Positions 1 to 9,022 of a stretch of DNA of 64,000 bases are shown piece after piece. Both the position numbers and the translations under genes were made by a program. The stretch lies in NCBI GenBank assembly GCA_035518375.1, contig DATIXQ010000141.1, forward strand, positions 46,867-110,866, written 5' to 3'. Under the pieces are notes generated by a model that was given only the letters and a program-made list of their open reading frames with translations, was not told where the DNA came from and made no database searches. The stretch comes from DATJLY01 sp035518375 (GTDB taxonomy: Bacteria; Pseudomonadota; Alphaproteobacteria; ATCC43930; CGMCC-115725). The first letter of the stretch is position 1. Each line of letters starts with the position of its first letter.

Positions 1-942
1 TGCCTGATAGAGCAGGAGCCGCGCGCGGTCGGGCGCGGTGCCGTTCGCCTGGATGATCGGATCGGCACGGCGGAACAGCGCCGCGGCCTCGTCGAACCGC
101 TCCTGGTTGCTGATCTGGAGCGCCACCTCCATGAGGAGAAGGCCAGCGCCGGGCGACTGATCGCCGAACACGTTGTCGATGATGGCGAGGGCCTGGCGGT
201 AATGGCCCTCCGCGCCGGAGAAATTCTTACGGCTCGCCTCGACGCGCGCGGTCTCTGTGAGTTCGCCGTAGTGGGCGAAATCTGCGGAGGAGGCGCGCAG
301 CCACCGATCGCCCGCGAGCTTCACGAGGCGCGCCCTGGGTTCGGTCGCCGTCGCGAACGCGACCGCGCCCGCGCCCTCCTTGCCGGCGAGGCGCGCCATC
401 GCGACCTCGAGCGCCGGCAGCGCCGCCGGCAACCCCTCGCCGCGCACGATGAGCTGGCCGATTTGCATCACGACGATGACCTGCGGCCACTCGCTGTCGT
501 TCAGGGCGCACGGCTGCAGCATCAGGTCGGCGCCGTCCGCGAGCTTGTCCCACACGCCCTTAGTGCAGCTCATGCGGCCGGCGTCATCGCGTCCGACGGC
601 GGTTTCGCCAACCGCGCGCTCCATTGCCGGCTGGCGCGCGGCCGGGTCGGTCGGAAGCGACGGCGGCGCGAGCAGCGCCGAGACCGAGCCGGTCGGCTGC
701 TTGGCGTCGCCGCAGAAGATATTGGCCGGGGCAGGCGCGCCGCGCTCGGCGGGGAAGTCGGTGCGCTCTTCCCAGCGGCAGGCGACGCCATCGAGATCGG
801 CGCCGACCGAGTTACCGGTACCGGGCACGACCGGGGCAACGACCGGCGCGGCAGGCGCCGCCTCCTGCTGCGCGCGAGCGAGGCCCGACGCCGCGACCAC
901 GACAAGCGCCACCAGCGCCGCGCGCACGAAACCACTCCTCAT
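1..942 (-). CDS. Secreted TPR protein beside a TpsB transporter, 3' end cut by window
   Basis: The minus-strand frame is open from an ATG at 942 to the window edge (314 codons, no stop). The start has a signal peptide: MRSGFVRAALVALVVVAASG followed by LARAQQ. A stretch with four cysteines (about residues 55-160) comes next, and the visible end carries two TPR-like helical pairs (GHYRQALAIIDNVFG and ERFDEAAALFRRADP, about residues 250-300). Secreted TPR proteins encoded directly after ShlB/FhaC-type transporters are often CHAT-family peptidase-like proteins in Alphaproteobacteria. The CHAT domain would lie beyond the window, so that assignment is inference. The gene follows the transporter in the same direction with a gap of about 127 bases and may be its cargo or partner. 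Confidence 0.75.
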   Translation of the reverse strand, partial: MRSGFVRAALVALVVVAASGLARAQQEAAPAAPVVAPVVPGTGNSVGADLDGVACRWEERTDFPAERGAPAPANIFCGDAKQPTGSVSALLAPPSLPTDPAARQPAMERAVGETAVGRDDAGRMSCTKGVWDKLADGADLMLQPCALNDSEWPQVIVVMQIGQLIVRGEGLPAALPALEVAMARLAGKEGAGAVAFATATEPRARLVKLAGDRWLRASSADFAHYGELTETARVEASRKNFSGAEGHYRQALAIIDNVFGDQSPGAGLLLMEVALQISNQERFDEAAALFRRADPIIQANGTAPDRARLLLYQA

Positions 943-1069
943 AATGTATCGTCTCCCTGCCGTGGACCGTACGTGCGACGGCGAGATGCCCGCCACCGCG
1001 AACCAGTCCGACGCGGCCCCCAACCCTGAATTCGACCCGCTCGGAGCCATTGGCCCAGCCGTCAAAAAC

Positions 1070-2869
1070 CTAGAACCGCACCGCCGCATTAAAGAGGAAA
1101 CGCGCCCCGGTTTTTCCCATATCGTTATTGGGCACGCCTCTCAACTCTTGGGCAAATTCTATACCACCCGTGACCCTTTGCAGCAATGCCACACGCACCC
1201 CAATACCCGTCGAAAGCAGGGAATCTCGCTGTGTTATTCCAGCCGGAGGAATGGCCTCGTCGCCGTGGCGCGGATTAATCGTTGCGGCGTCCATGAAAAA
1301 ATAAAATTGTGCGGTATCTATCTTGTATTCGGGGAAATGCATGTCGTAACGGATCTCGCTCGCGATACCGAGTCCGGCATCGCCGGCGAGCGCGGCGGGA
1401 TCGTAACCGCGCCCTATGCCCGAGCCACCGAAGCTCGTTTCCTCGCCGATCACGAGCCGTTCGACCGACCATTGGCCGAGGACGCGGAAATTGGCGCTCA
1501 GCGGACCCTGCAGCGGCTGGTCATGCGTCACGACGAGCGTGTACTTGGTGAAGCCGGTCGAGCCGCCCGCGGCCGCGCCCGGATAAGGCGGGGGGTTCAA
1601 CGTGGCGTTGAACGGCGACGTGCTGCGTGCGCCGAAAAGGCCAATGCCCTGGGTGACGCCGATCGTCGCAGCCGTGCTCGAATCATAGATGAGGCCGCGC
1701 TGCTCCCACGTGAGCGCGACGTCGACTTCGCGCCAGTGATCGTCGTCGAAGGTGGCCGGCGGCGCCCCGCCGCCGGGGATCGGGCTCGGCGGCGTCGCGG
1801 TCTGCACGGTCGCTTCCTGGATCGTCACCCCGCCTTCGACCGTGAGCCGGGTCGGACGCGACACCATGAGCGGATAGCTGAGCCGCGCACCCATCGCGTT
1901 GCTGTCGCTCACGAGATTGCCGCCCAGGGCCGCCGGCTCACCGTGCGCGTGCACGCCCTGGAAGGTGAGGAGCATGCCGTCGAGCCCGATCGGGCGGACG
2001 TAGCGGGCCTGCAGCAGGTTGCGCGTCTCGAATCCGGGCGTGCCAGAGAAATCGACCATGAACTGGCCGGGCGCATAGGGAACGAGGTTGTTGACGACGC
2101 CTTGCGCGCCGATGGTCCATGGGCCGGTGACCGCCGCGCCGCGATTGTCGGTGTAGAAGGTGAGATTCCACGGCTCTTCCTGGAGCGTGACGAGGAGGTC
2201 CGAGGCGCCGGGCTCGGTCGGCGACGGACGCAGAAGTCCTGCGGCCGTGGTGCCGGGGAGCTCGTTCGACATGAGGAGCCCGCGCTCCATCGTCGAGAGC
2301 GTTGCCGGCCGCTCCTGCGTCACCGGCTGGATATAGGACTCGACTCGCTCGCGCGTGGCGTCGTCGCCGCCGCTCACCGCCGTCGCCTTGACGTAACCCT
2401 CGACCACGTTGATCTGGAACACGCCGCCCGACACCGTCTGCGGCGGCACATAGGCACGTGTCAGCACATAACCGTGCGCGCGGTAGAGCGCCTCGATCTT
2501 GTCGGCGACGCCGATGACGTCCGAAAGGTGCGCCTTCGTGCCGATGAGTGGCTGGTAGAGCGGCCTGAAGGCCTCGGGCGGGAACATCTTCGCGCCCTCG
2601 ACCTTGATGTCGCTCACGTCGAACTCGATCTCGTCGACGGCGCGCGGCACGGGTCCGCGCTGCGGCGCGGGAATCGAGAATTCGAATTGCTGCCGAGGCG
2701 CGGGCGATGGCGGCGGCACATTGCGCCCGGGTTCGGGCTGGCCCGGAAAAGGAGTCGGCGATACTTGCGCCGGGGCGTCACCGGCCCACAGGAGCGCCGC
2801 GAGCGACAGGCCGCCAAGGAGTCGCAGGCGCCAACTCCCCGCGCTCCCGGCGCGCGATACGTCACTCAT
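1070..2869 (-). CDS. ShlB/FhaC/HecB-family two-partner secretion transporter (TpsB)
   Basis: Outer-membrane Omp85-superfamily transporter that moves a partner exoprotein across the outer membrane. The start at 2869 (MSDVSRAG) is chosen because it gives a clean signal peptide ending DAPAQ. A longer reading from a TTG at 2983 is also open and has an AG-rich stretch ahead of it. After a proline-rich linker come POTRA-like segments (FDVSDIKVEGAKMFPPEAF; YVLTRAYVPPQTVSGGVF; INVVEGYV), then a long beta-barrel ending in NAAVRF with the terminal phenylalanine typical of outer-membrane barrels. Length (599 aa) fits the family. No filamentous-hemagglutinin-type TpsA is visible. The adjacent secreted TPR gene is the only obvious partner. 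Confidence 0.88.
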   Translation of the reverse strand: MSDVSRAGSAGSWRLRLLGGLSLAALLWAGDAPAQVSPTPFPGQPEPGRNVPPPSPAPRQQFEFSIPAPQRGPVPRAVDEIEFDVSDIKVEGAKMFPPEAFRPLYQPLIGTKAHLSDVIGVADKIEALYRAHGYVLTRAYVPPQTVSGGVFQINVVEGYVKATAVSGGDDATRERVESYIQPVTQERPATLSTMERGLLMSNELPGTTAAGLLRPSPTEPGASDLLVTLQEEPWNLTFYTDNRGAAVTGPWTIGAQGVVNNLVPYAPGQFMVDFSGTPGFETRNLLQARYVRPIGLDGMLLTFQGVHAHGEPAALGGNLVSDSNAMGARLSYPLMVSRPTRLTVEGGVTIQEATVQTATPPSPIPGGGAPPATFDDDHWREVDVALTWEQRGLIYDSSTAATIGVTQGIGLFGARSTSPFNATLNPPPYPGAAAGGSTGFTKYTLVVTHDQPLQGPLSANFRVLGQWSVERLVIGEETSFGGSGIGRGYDPAALAGDAGLGIASEIRYDMHFPEYKIDTAQFYFFMDAATINPRHGDEAIPPAGITQRDSLLSTGIGVRVALLQRVTGGIEFAQELRGVPNNDMGKTGARFLFNAAVRF

Positions 2870-3012
2870 CCGGAACCCGGCGGTGCCGGCCCCTTCCCCC
2901 CGCTGCAAAGTTCTCATCCCCGCTATTTCATTATCGTCCGCCGCAACGGACGGCGAGGATAACCGAAACCTCGCCACGTGCAAACCATCCTCTCATCCGG
3001 AGCGCGGTGAGG

Positions 3013-3041
3013 TTGCAACTCGTGACACACGCGTTTAGCTT
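3013..3041 (+). promoter_or_regulatory. Possible sigma-70-type promoter for the pentaheme cytochrome
   Basis: TTGCAA at 3013-3018 and TAGCTT at 3036-3041 with a 17-base spacer, about 35 bases before the cytochrome start. The -10 match is weak, so this is only a candidate. Confidence 0.25.
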
Positions 3042-3076
3042 GGTGGCGGGACGAGCGAATCTTCGCGCGGGGGATA

Positions 3077-4399
3077 ATGATAAGAAAGCTGCTGCGGGGT
3101 CTCGCCGGCATGGCGTTATGCTGGGGGATCGTGGCGCAGGCCGTGGCGCAGGCGCCGGCCAACGACGCGGTCCATCTCGGCGTCGCGAGCTGCGCCGGCA
3201 GCACCTGCCACGGCGCGGTGCAGCCGCTCAAGGGCTCGACCGTCGCGCAGAACGAATTCATAACCTGGTCGCGCCGCGACAAGCACGCCAAGGCCTATAC
3301 CGTCCTCGGTGAGGAACGCGGCGAGCGCATCGCGCGCAATCTCGGCCTGGGCGACGCACGCACTGCTCAGATCTGCCTCGACTGCCACGCCGACAATGTG
3401 CCGGCCGACCGCCGCGGGCCTGAGTTCCAGATCAGCGACGGAGTCGGCTGCGAGGCGTGCCATGGCGGCGCCAAGTCGTGGCTTGGCGTACACATCTCGG
3501 GCGCCTCGCACGCGGAGAATCTGGCGGCGGGCCTCTATCCAACCGACGAGCCGGCAGCGCGCGCGACGAAATGCCTCTCCTGCCACCTGGGCGACGACAA
3601 GCGCTTCGTCACGCACCTCATCATGGGCGCCGGCCACCCGCGCATGGGCTTCGAGCTCGACACCTACACTTTTGCCGAGCCCGCGCATTTCGTCATCAAC
3701 AAGACGTATGTCGAGCGCAAGGGTCCGGTCAACGACGTGCGGGTCTGGGCCGTGGGCCAGGCGATCGCCCTCGAGAAATTCATGGACGTGGTGCTCGATC
3801 CGAAGCACGCACCCAAGGGCCTCTTCCCCGAGCTCGTGCTGTTCGACTGCACCGCCTGCCATCACAGCATGGACGAACTGCGCTGGCAGCAGCGGCCGGC
3901 GGCGCAGCTCCCACCGGGCTTGCCGCCGCTCAACGACGCCAACGCCCTCATGCTGCGCGTCATCGCCCTGCGCGTCGCGCCCGAGCAGGCGAAGCCCTTG
4001 GCCGACCATATCCTTGCGTTGCATCGCGCCAGCACCGAGAGCTGGGCCGCGGTCGAGCGCGAGGCGCGCGCGCTGCGCCAGATCGCGGCAGCCCTCGTGC
4101 CGGTCGTCGAGCGCCACGATTTCGGGCCCGACGACATGCGCGCGCTCGCCGACGGCGTGATCGCGGCCGGCCTTAGCCGCGATGCCGCCGACTATCCCGG
4201 CGCCGAGCAGGCGACGATGGCCCTGGCCTCGATTGCGACCGCCCTTCGCCTCAGCGGCGCCGAGAGCGACTCGCAGGCAAAGGCGATGAACGACGCGCTC
4301 AACGGGCTCTATGAGTCGCTCGCGAAGAACGAGACTTATCGGCCCGACGCCTTCCTCGGCGCGCTCAAGGATTTCCAGAAGACGCTCGCGCTGCGCTGA
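3077..4399 (+). CDS. Periplasmic pentaheme cytochrome c (cytochrome c554-like)
   Basis: Exported multiheme electron carrier of 440 aa. A signal peptide (about residues 1-25, ending AVAQA) is followed by five c-heme attachment motifs: CAGSTCH near residue 39, then CLDCH, CEACH, CLSCH and CTACH near residue 261. The first motif has four residues between the cysteines instead of two, an uncommon spacing. The order of motifs and the early CxGxxCHG context resemble cytochrome c554/c' family proteins. The C-terminal 160 residues are heme-free and helical. A GGGGG Shine-Dalgarno sequence precedes the ATG. It is one of three multiheme cytochromes in the window and probably a periplasmic shuttle; its redox partner is unknown. 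Confidence 0.85.
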   Translation: MIRKLLRGLAGMALCWGIVAQAVAQAPANDAVHLGVASCAGSTCHGAVQPLKGSTVAQNEFITWSRRDKHAKAYTVLGEERGERIARNLGLGDARTAQICLDCHADNVPADRRGPEFQISDGVGCEACHGGAKSWLGVHISGASHAENLAAGLYPTDEPAARATKCLSCHLGDDKRFVTHLIMGAGHPRMGFELDTYTFAEPAHFVINKTYVERKGPVNDVRVWAVGQAIALEKFMDVVLDPKHAPKGLFPELVLFDCTACHHSMDELRWQQRPAAQLPPGLPPLNDANALMLRVIALRVAPEQAKPLADHILALHRASTESWAAVEREARALRQIAAALVPVVERHDFGPDDMRALADGVIAAGLSRDAADYPGAEQATMALASIATALRLSGAESDSQAKAMNDALNGLYESLAKNETYRPDAFLGALKDFQKTLALR

Positions 4400-4405
4400 G
4401 CCGCC

Positions 4406-5158
4406 TCAGAGGCTCAAGGGGCCGTAGAGCCACACAATCCAGCCGGCGAGCGCCAGCGCGGGGCCGAACGGCACACGATCCTGGAGCGCGCCCTTGAGGC
4501 GGAACGAGCGCGCGGCGAGCGCGCCCGCGAGCGCCGCGAGCGAGGCGATGAGGATGATGCTGGGGAGCCCGCTCGCGCCGTCCCACGCGCCGAGCGCGGC
4601 GAGAAGCTTCGCGTCGCCCGCGCCGAGCCCCTCGCGTCCGCGCCAGCGCCGATAGGCCCAAGCAATGATGGCGAAAAGCGCGAAGCCCACAGCCGCTCCG
4701 GCGAGATTGTCGATGATGACCTGCGGCACCGCGAACCACGCCACGGCGAGTCCCGCAGCGACGAGCGGCAGGGTCAGAAGATCGGGCAGAATTTGGTGCT
4801 CGAGGTCGATGAGGGCGAGTGTCATGAGCGTCCAGCCGAGGCCGCAGCTTGCCCACAAGAGCCAGCCATCGGCCGCGCTCCACGCCCACAGGCCGAGCGC
4901 GAGCGCCAGGAGCTCGACCGCAGGATAGAAATAAGGTAGCCGCGCGCCGCAGGTGCGGCAGCGCCCGCGCTGGAGGAGCCAACTCGCGAGCGGCACGAGC
5001 TCGCGCGGCGTGAGGATCGCATCGCAGGCGCGGCAGCGGGAGCGCCCGAGCATCCCTTCGCCGGCCGGCAGGCGCAGCACTAGCGTTCCGGCGAAGCTGC
5101 CGATCGCCAGCGCCACGACAACGAGGGCCAAAAGGCCCACCGCATTGGCCGTGCTCAT
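4406..5158 (-). CDS. gspO: Prepilin peptidase / N-methyltransferase (A24 aspartic protease)
   Basis: Inner-membrane enzyme that cleaves the leader of type IV pilin-like proteins and methylates the new N terminus; it would process the GspH-K pseudopilins encoded downstream. The 250-residue protein has the cytoplasmic zinc-binding cysteines (CRAC near residue 42 and CRTC near residue 67) and both catalytic aspartate motifs, LIDLEHQILPD and GAGDAKLLAALGAW, set among multiple hydrophobic helices. It converges on the pentaheme cytochrome gene with only 6 bases between the stops. It lies outside the gsp operon but close to it. Confidence 0.93.
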   Translation of the reverse strand: MSTANAVGLLALVVVALAIGSFAGTLVLRLPAGEGMLGRSRCRACDAILTPRELVPLASWLLQRGRCRTCGARLPYFYPAVELLALALGLWAWSAADGWLLWASCGLGWTLMTLALIDLEHQILPDLLTLPLVAAGLAVAWFAVPQVIIDNLAGAAVGFALFAIIAWAYRRWRGREGLGAGDAKLLAALGAWDGASGLPSIILIASLAALAGALAARSFRLKGALQDRVPFGPALALAGWIVWLYGPLSL

Positions 5159-5207
5159 GGCTTTCCGCGCGCGACGGGCGGCGCCTCTCGATTAAAAGTT
5201 TTTGTCG

Positions 5208-5237
5208 TTGCCGGGATCGGTCCCATGCCCATAAGAT
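5208..5237 (+). promoter_or_regulatory. Possible promoter ahead of bdhA
   Basis: TTGCCG at 5208-5213 and TAAGAT at 5232-5237, spacer 18, in the 190-base divergent gap between the prepilin peptidase and bdhA. It would give a leader of about 105 bases. Weak consensus; candidate only. Confidence 0.25.
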
Positions 5238-5349
5238 GCCAGGAAATCGGCGCCGCTGCCGGCGCAATCGCTGCGAGATTTGGCTGCGCGCGCGAGGCGT
5301 TCCCCAACGGGATCGCCCGTCATCGTCAACATCATCGGGGGCTCCGCAA

Positions 5350-6174
5350 ATGGCCACTACCACCACCACGACGGCAACCGCGGGCGTGCGCTCGCTCGCC
5401 GGCCGGGCGGCGATCATCACGGGCTCGACGAGCGGCATCGGGCTCGGCATCGCCCAGGCGCTCGCCGGGGCCGGCGCCGACATCATGCTGAACGGATTCG
5501 GCGACGCCAAGGAGATCGAGAAGATCCGTGGCGAGCTCGCGGCCGAGCACAAGGTCAAGGCGGTCTATGACGGCGCCGACATGAGCAAGCCCGACGCAAT
5601 CGCCGCGATGGTCGAGAACGCGGTGAAGGCGTTCGGCAAGGTCGACATCCTCGTCAACAACGCCGGCATCCAGTTCGTAGCGCCAATCGACGAGTTCCCG
5701 GTCGCGAAGTGGGACGCGATCATCGCCATCAACATGTCCTCGACCTTCCATTCGACGCGTGCGGCGCTTCCCGGCATGAAGTCGCGCAAGTGGGGCCGCA
5801 TCATCAACGTCGCGTCCGCGCACGGACTCGTCGCCTCGCCCTTCAAGGGCGCCTATGTCGCGGCGAAGCACGGCGTCGTCGGCTTCACCAAGGTGACCGC
5901 CCTCGAGGTCGCCGAGCTCGGCATCACCTGCAACGCCATCTGCCCGGGCTATGTCTGGACGCCGCTCGTCGAAGGCCAGCTCGACGGCCAGGCGAAAGCG
6001 CACAACATGACGCGCGAGCAGGTCATCCACGACGTGCTGCTGGCCGAGCAGCCGACCAAGAAGTTCGCGACCATCGAGGAGATCGGCGCGCTCGCGCTCT
6101 TCTTGTGCAGCGATGGCGCGGCTTCGATGACCGGCACGGCTCTGCCGGTCGATGGCGGCTGGACCGCACACTAG
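5350..6174 (+). CDS. bdhA: 3-hydroxybutyrate dehydrogenase (SDR)
   Basis: NAD-dependent oxidation of (R)-3-hydroxybutyrate to acetoacetate, the step that feeds PHB monomers into central metabolism. The 274-aa protein has the Rossmann motif TGSTSGIGLGIA near residue 24, NNAG near 98, a catalytic Ser in NVASAHG and Tyr-Lys in YVAAKHG. The segment NAICPGYVWTPLVEGQ followed by a QPTKKFATIEEIG-type lid is characteristic of BdhA. The ATG at 5350 is chosen over an upstream in-frame ATG at 5236, because the intervening 38 residues are not conserved-looking and the Rossmann fold starts soon after 5350. A patatin gene follows 30 bases downstream, a pairing often seen in Alphaproteobacteria. Confidence 0.93.
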   Translation: MATTTTTTATAGVRSLAGRAAIITGSTSGIGLGIAQALAGAGADIMLNGFGDAKEIEKIRGELAAEHKVKAVYDGADMSKPDAIAAMVENAVKAFGKVDILVNNAGIQFVAPIDEFPVAKWDAIIAINMSSTFHSTRAALPGMKSRKWGRIINVASAHGLVASPFKGAYVAAKHGVVGFTKVTALEVAELGITCNAICPGYVWTPLVEGQLDGQAKAHNMTREQVIHDVLLAEQPTKKFATIEEIGALALFLCSDGAASMTGTALPVDGGWTAH

Positions 6175-6204
6175 GCGGCCGGCGGCACAAAGGGGGATCG
6201 CGCC

Positions 6205-7278
6205 ATGAATGACATCGCATCGGAAGATGCCGCCGCCAAGACGGCGCGCGCGCCCAGGAGCGCGCGCCAGCCGGCGGTGAAGACCATCAACCTCGCGCTC
6301 CAGGGCGGGGGCGCGCATGGCGCCTTCACCTGGGGTGTGCTCGACCGCCTGCTCGAGGAGCCGGGCCTCGCCTTTGAAGGCGTGAGCGCAACGAGCGCCG
6401 GCGCGATGAACGCCTCGGTCCTCGCCTATGGGCTCACGGTCGGCGGGCGCGACGGCGCACGCAAGGCATTGACGAGCTATTGGCGTCGCATCAGCCACGC
6501 GGCGATGACGAGCCCGCTGCAGCCGAGCTTCCTCGACCGCATGATGCACGACCACAGCCTGCGCTATTCGCCGGCGTTCCAGTTCTTCGACATCATGACG
6601 CGGCTCATGTCGCCTTATGAATTCAACCCGATGAACTACAATCCGCTGCGCGAGGTGGTGCAGCAGTCGGTCGATTTCGAGGTTCTCAACAAGCCCGACT
6701 GCCCGGTGAAGCTGTTCCTCTCGGCGACCAACGTCAGGAGCGGCAAGGTCAAGATCTTCGAGCAGGGCGAGCTGTCGGTCGACGCGGCGCTCGCCTCGGC
6801 GTGTCTGCCCTTCATGTTCCAGGCGGTCGAGATCAATGGCGAGGCCTATTGGGACGGCGGCTATATGGGCAACCCGGCGCTTTTCCCGCTGATCTACAGC
6901 TGCAAGAGCGCCGATATCCTCATCGTCCACATCAATCCGCTCGAACGCGCCGACGTGCCCAAGACCGCGACCGACATCCTCAACCGCATCAACGAGATCA
7001 GCTTCAACAGCTCGCTCATGCGCGAGATGCGCGCCATCAACTTCGTCACCGGCCTCATCGAAAGCGGCCACCTCGACGAGGGCAAGCACGTCTTCATCCA
7101 CGGCATCTCCGATGACAAGCTGATGACCGGGCTCGGCGTCGCGAGCAAGCTCAACGCCGACTGGGACTTCCTCACCCATCTGCGTGACGCGGGCCGCGTG
7201 CGCGGCGAGCAATGGCTCAACGAGTCCTTCGCCAAGGTCGGCTCCGAGGCGACCGTCGACATTCGCCAGTTCCTGTGA
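6205..7278 (+). CDS. Patatin-like phospholipase
   Basis: Lipid acyl hydrolase of the patatin fold, 357 aa. It has the oxyanion loop ALQGGGAHGAF near residue 31, the nucleophile elbow SATSAGAMNA near residue 63 (Ala replaces the first Gly of GxSxG, Ser kept) and the catalytic Asp in DGGYMGNP near residue 218. No signal peptide or membrane helix, so probably cytoplasmic or peripheral. A purine-rich AAAGGGGGA lies 7-15 bases ahead of the ATG. Co-directional with bdhA at 30 bases, which suggests a link to storage-polymer or lipid turnover; substrate not known. Confidence 0.88.
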   Translation: MNDIASEDAAAKTARAPRSARQPAVKTINLALQGGGAHGAFTWGVLDRLLEEPGLAFEGVSATSAGAMNASVLAYGLTVGGRDGARKALTSYWRRISHAAMTSPLQPSFLDRMMHDHSLRYSPAFQFFDIMTRLMSPYEFNPMNYNPLREVVQQSVDFEVLNKPDCPVKLFLSATNVRSGKVKIFEQGELSVDAALASACLPFMFQAVEINGEAYWDGGYMGNPALFPLIYSCKSADILIVHINPLERADVPKTATDILNRINEISFNSSLMREMRAINFVTGLIESGHLDEGKHVFIHGISDDKLMTGLGVASKLNADWDFLTHLRDAGRVRGEQWLNESFAKVGSEATVDIRQFL

Positions 7279-7297
7279 GCGGGGCGGCGACGGTCGG

Positions 7298-7354
7298 AGT
7301 CCTCATCCCGAACGGCGACGCCGAGCGCAGCGGGGCGGTGTAGTCGAAGGGCGC
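7298..7354. repeat. Degenerate intergenic repeat-like segment before gspE
   Basis: The sequence between the patatin and gspE (CTCATCCCGAACGG then GTAGTCGAAGGGCG) resembles the dispersed CATCCCGAGCGNAGCGA-type intergenic repeats of many Alphaproteobacteria. Only one copy was recognised in this window, so the call rests on recall of that repeat type. Confidence 0.3.
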
Positions 7355-7363
7355 GCGTTGCTC

Positions 7364-9022
7364 ATGGACCTCGTCGACTTCCTCCAAGCGCGCGGCCGGC
7401 TCGACGCGGTGCATTGCGAGCGCGTGCGCGCGCTTAAGCGCGAGCGCGGCGAGAGCGAGGCGCTCATCATCACCCGCCTCGGCATGGTGGGCGAGCGCGA
7501 GATGGCCGAGCATCTCGCCGAGTTTCTTGGGATTCCGGTGGCCGCAGCCGGCGACTATCCAGCGGCACCAGTTCTGTCGCACAGCCTCAAGCCCGATTTC
7601 CTCGCGCGCGCACGCGCATTGCCCTTGGCCGACGAGCCGCAAGGCATTGTGCTGGCGATGGCCGATCCGACCGACGACTATACGATCAAGGCGGTGCGGC
7701 TCGCGGCGGGGCGGCCCGTCATGATCCGCGCCGCCGTGCCCGGCGAGCTTGCCGCAGCGATCGACCGGCTCTACGGCGCCGCCGATGGGGCGGGGCATAC
7801 GGGCGCGGCGCCCGCAGCCGCCGCGTCGGACGTGAAGCGGCTCGCCGACCTCGCGAGCGAGGAACCGGTCATCCGCTACGTCAACCGGCTCGTTGCGCAA
7901 GCGGCATCCGCGCGCGCGTCCGACATCCACATCGAATCTTCGCACGACCGCGTCGTGCTGCGCTTGCGCGTCGATGGTCTCTTGCGCGACATCGAGCCGC
8001 CGCCCGCCGGTCTCCACGACCGCATCGTCAGCCGCATCAAGATCACCGCCGGCCTTAACATCGCCGAGCGCCGCCTGCCGCAGGACGGGCGCTTCCGCAT
8101 GGCGATCGAGGGGCGCGAGATCGACCTGCGCGTCTCGATCGTGCCGACCTTGCATGGCGAAAGCGTGGTGATGCGGCTTCTGGACCGCGAGCGCGCGCCA
8201 CTCGACCTCGCCGAATTGGGCTTTTCGGCCGAGCTTCGTCACGCCCTCGAGCGGCTCGTGGCGCTGCCAAGCGGCATGCTGCTCGTCACCGGCCCGACCG
8301 GCAGCGGCAAGACCTCGACCCTTTATGCCGCGCTCCAGCTCCTCAACAAACGCGAGCGGAAAATTCTCACGGTCGAGGATCCGGTCGAATACCAGCTCCC
8401 CGGCATCAACCAGATCCCGGTGCGGCCGGCGATCGGCCTCACCTTCGCCAGCCTCTTGCGCGCGCTCCTGCGCCAGGACCCGGACGTGCTGCTCGTCGGC
8501 GAGATCCGCGATCTCGAGACGGCGAAGATCGCGGCACAGGCAAGCCTCACCGGCCATCTGTTGCTCTCGACCGTGCACACGAACGACGCCGTCTCGACGA
8601 TCGTGCGCCTCCTCGACATGGGGCTCGAGGACTACCTTCTTGCTTCGGTGCTGAAGGGCGTCGTGGCGCAGCGCCTTGTGCGCACGCTCTGCCGCGCCTG
8701 CCGCGCACCCTGGGAGCCGCCGCGCGATTTGTGGGAGCGCTCGGGTCTTGGCGGTCTCGCACCCGCGGGTACGGCGCTTTACCGCGCCGCCGGATGCGCG
8801 GCGTGCGGCGGCACCGGCTATCGCGGCCGGACCGCCATCGCCGAGTTCTTGGCAATCGACGAGCGGATCTATCCGCTCATCCTCGCGCGCGCCGACGCTC
8901 AAACCGTGGCGCGCGAGGCGGCTGCGGCGGGGATGGCGGATCTTCGCACCGACGGATTGACGAAGGCGCTCGCCGGCATGACGTCGCTCGAGGAAGTGCT
9001 GCGCGTGACGGGAGCGGCCTAA
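7364..9022 (+). CDS. gspE: Type II secretion ATPase GspE
   Basis: Cytoplasmic hexameric ATPase that powers pseudopilus assembly. The 552-aa protein has an N-terminal T2SSE domain, Walker A GPTGSGKTSTLYAAL near residue 311, an Asp box (DPVEYQLPG), Walker B in DVLLVGEIRD, a His box near LLSTVHTNDA, and a C-terminal tetracysteine zinc motif (CRAC near 446, CAAC near 486). The ATG at 7364 (MDLVDFLQ) starts the recognisable domain; in-frame sequence upstream overlaps the patatin gene and is not gsp-like. First gene of the gsp operon. The next gene begins immediately after its stop. Confidence 0.95.
   Translation: MDLVDFLQARGRLDAVHCERVRALKRERGESEALIITRLGMVGEREMAEHLAEFLGIPVAAAGDYPAAPVLSHSLKPDFLARARALPLADEPQGIVLAMADPTDDYTIKAVRLAAGRPVMIRAAVPGELAAAIDRLYGAADGAGHTGAAPAAAASDVKRLADLASEEPVIRYVNRLVAQAASARASDIHIESSHDRVVLRLRVDGLLRDIEPPPAGLHDRIVSRIKITAGLNIAERRLPQDGRFRMAIEGREIDLRVSIVPTLHGESVVMRLLDRERAPLDLAELGFSAELRHALERLVALPSGMLLVTGPTGSGKTSTLYAALQLLNKRERKILTVEDPVEYQLPGINQIPVRPAIGLTFASLLRALLRQDPDVLLVGEIRDLETAKIAAQASLTGHLLLSTVHTNDAVSTIVRLLDMGLEDYLLASVLKGVVAQRLVRTLCRACRAPWEPPRDLWERSGLGGLAPAGTALYRAAGCAACGGTGYRGRTAIAEFLAIDERIYPLILARADAQTVAREAAAAGMADLRTDGLTKALAGMTSLEEVLRVTGAA

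Noticed and set aside
380..2962. 860-codon plus-strand frame opposite the TpsB gene
   Set aside because: GC-rich antisense shadow: composition is Arg/Ala/His-rich with no domain, while the minus strand has a signal peptide, POTRA-like segments and barrel.
5332..7212. 626-codon minus-strand frame opposite bdhA and the patatin
   Set aside because: It spans two well-supported genes on the other strand and has no domain pattern.
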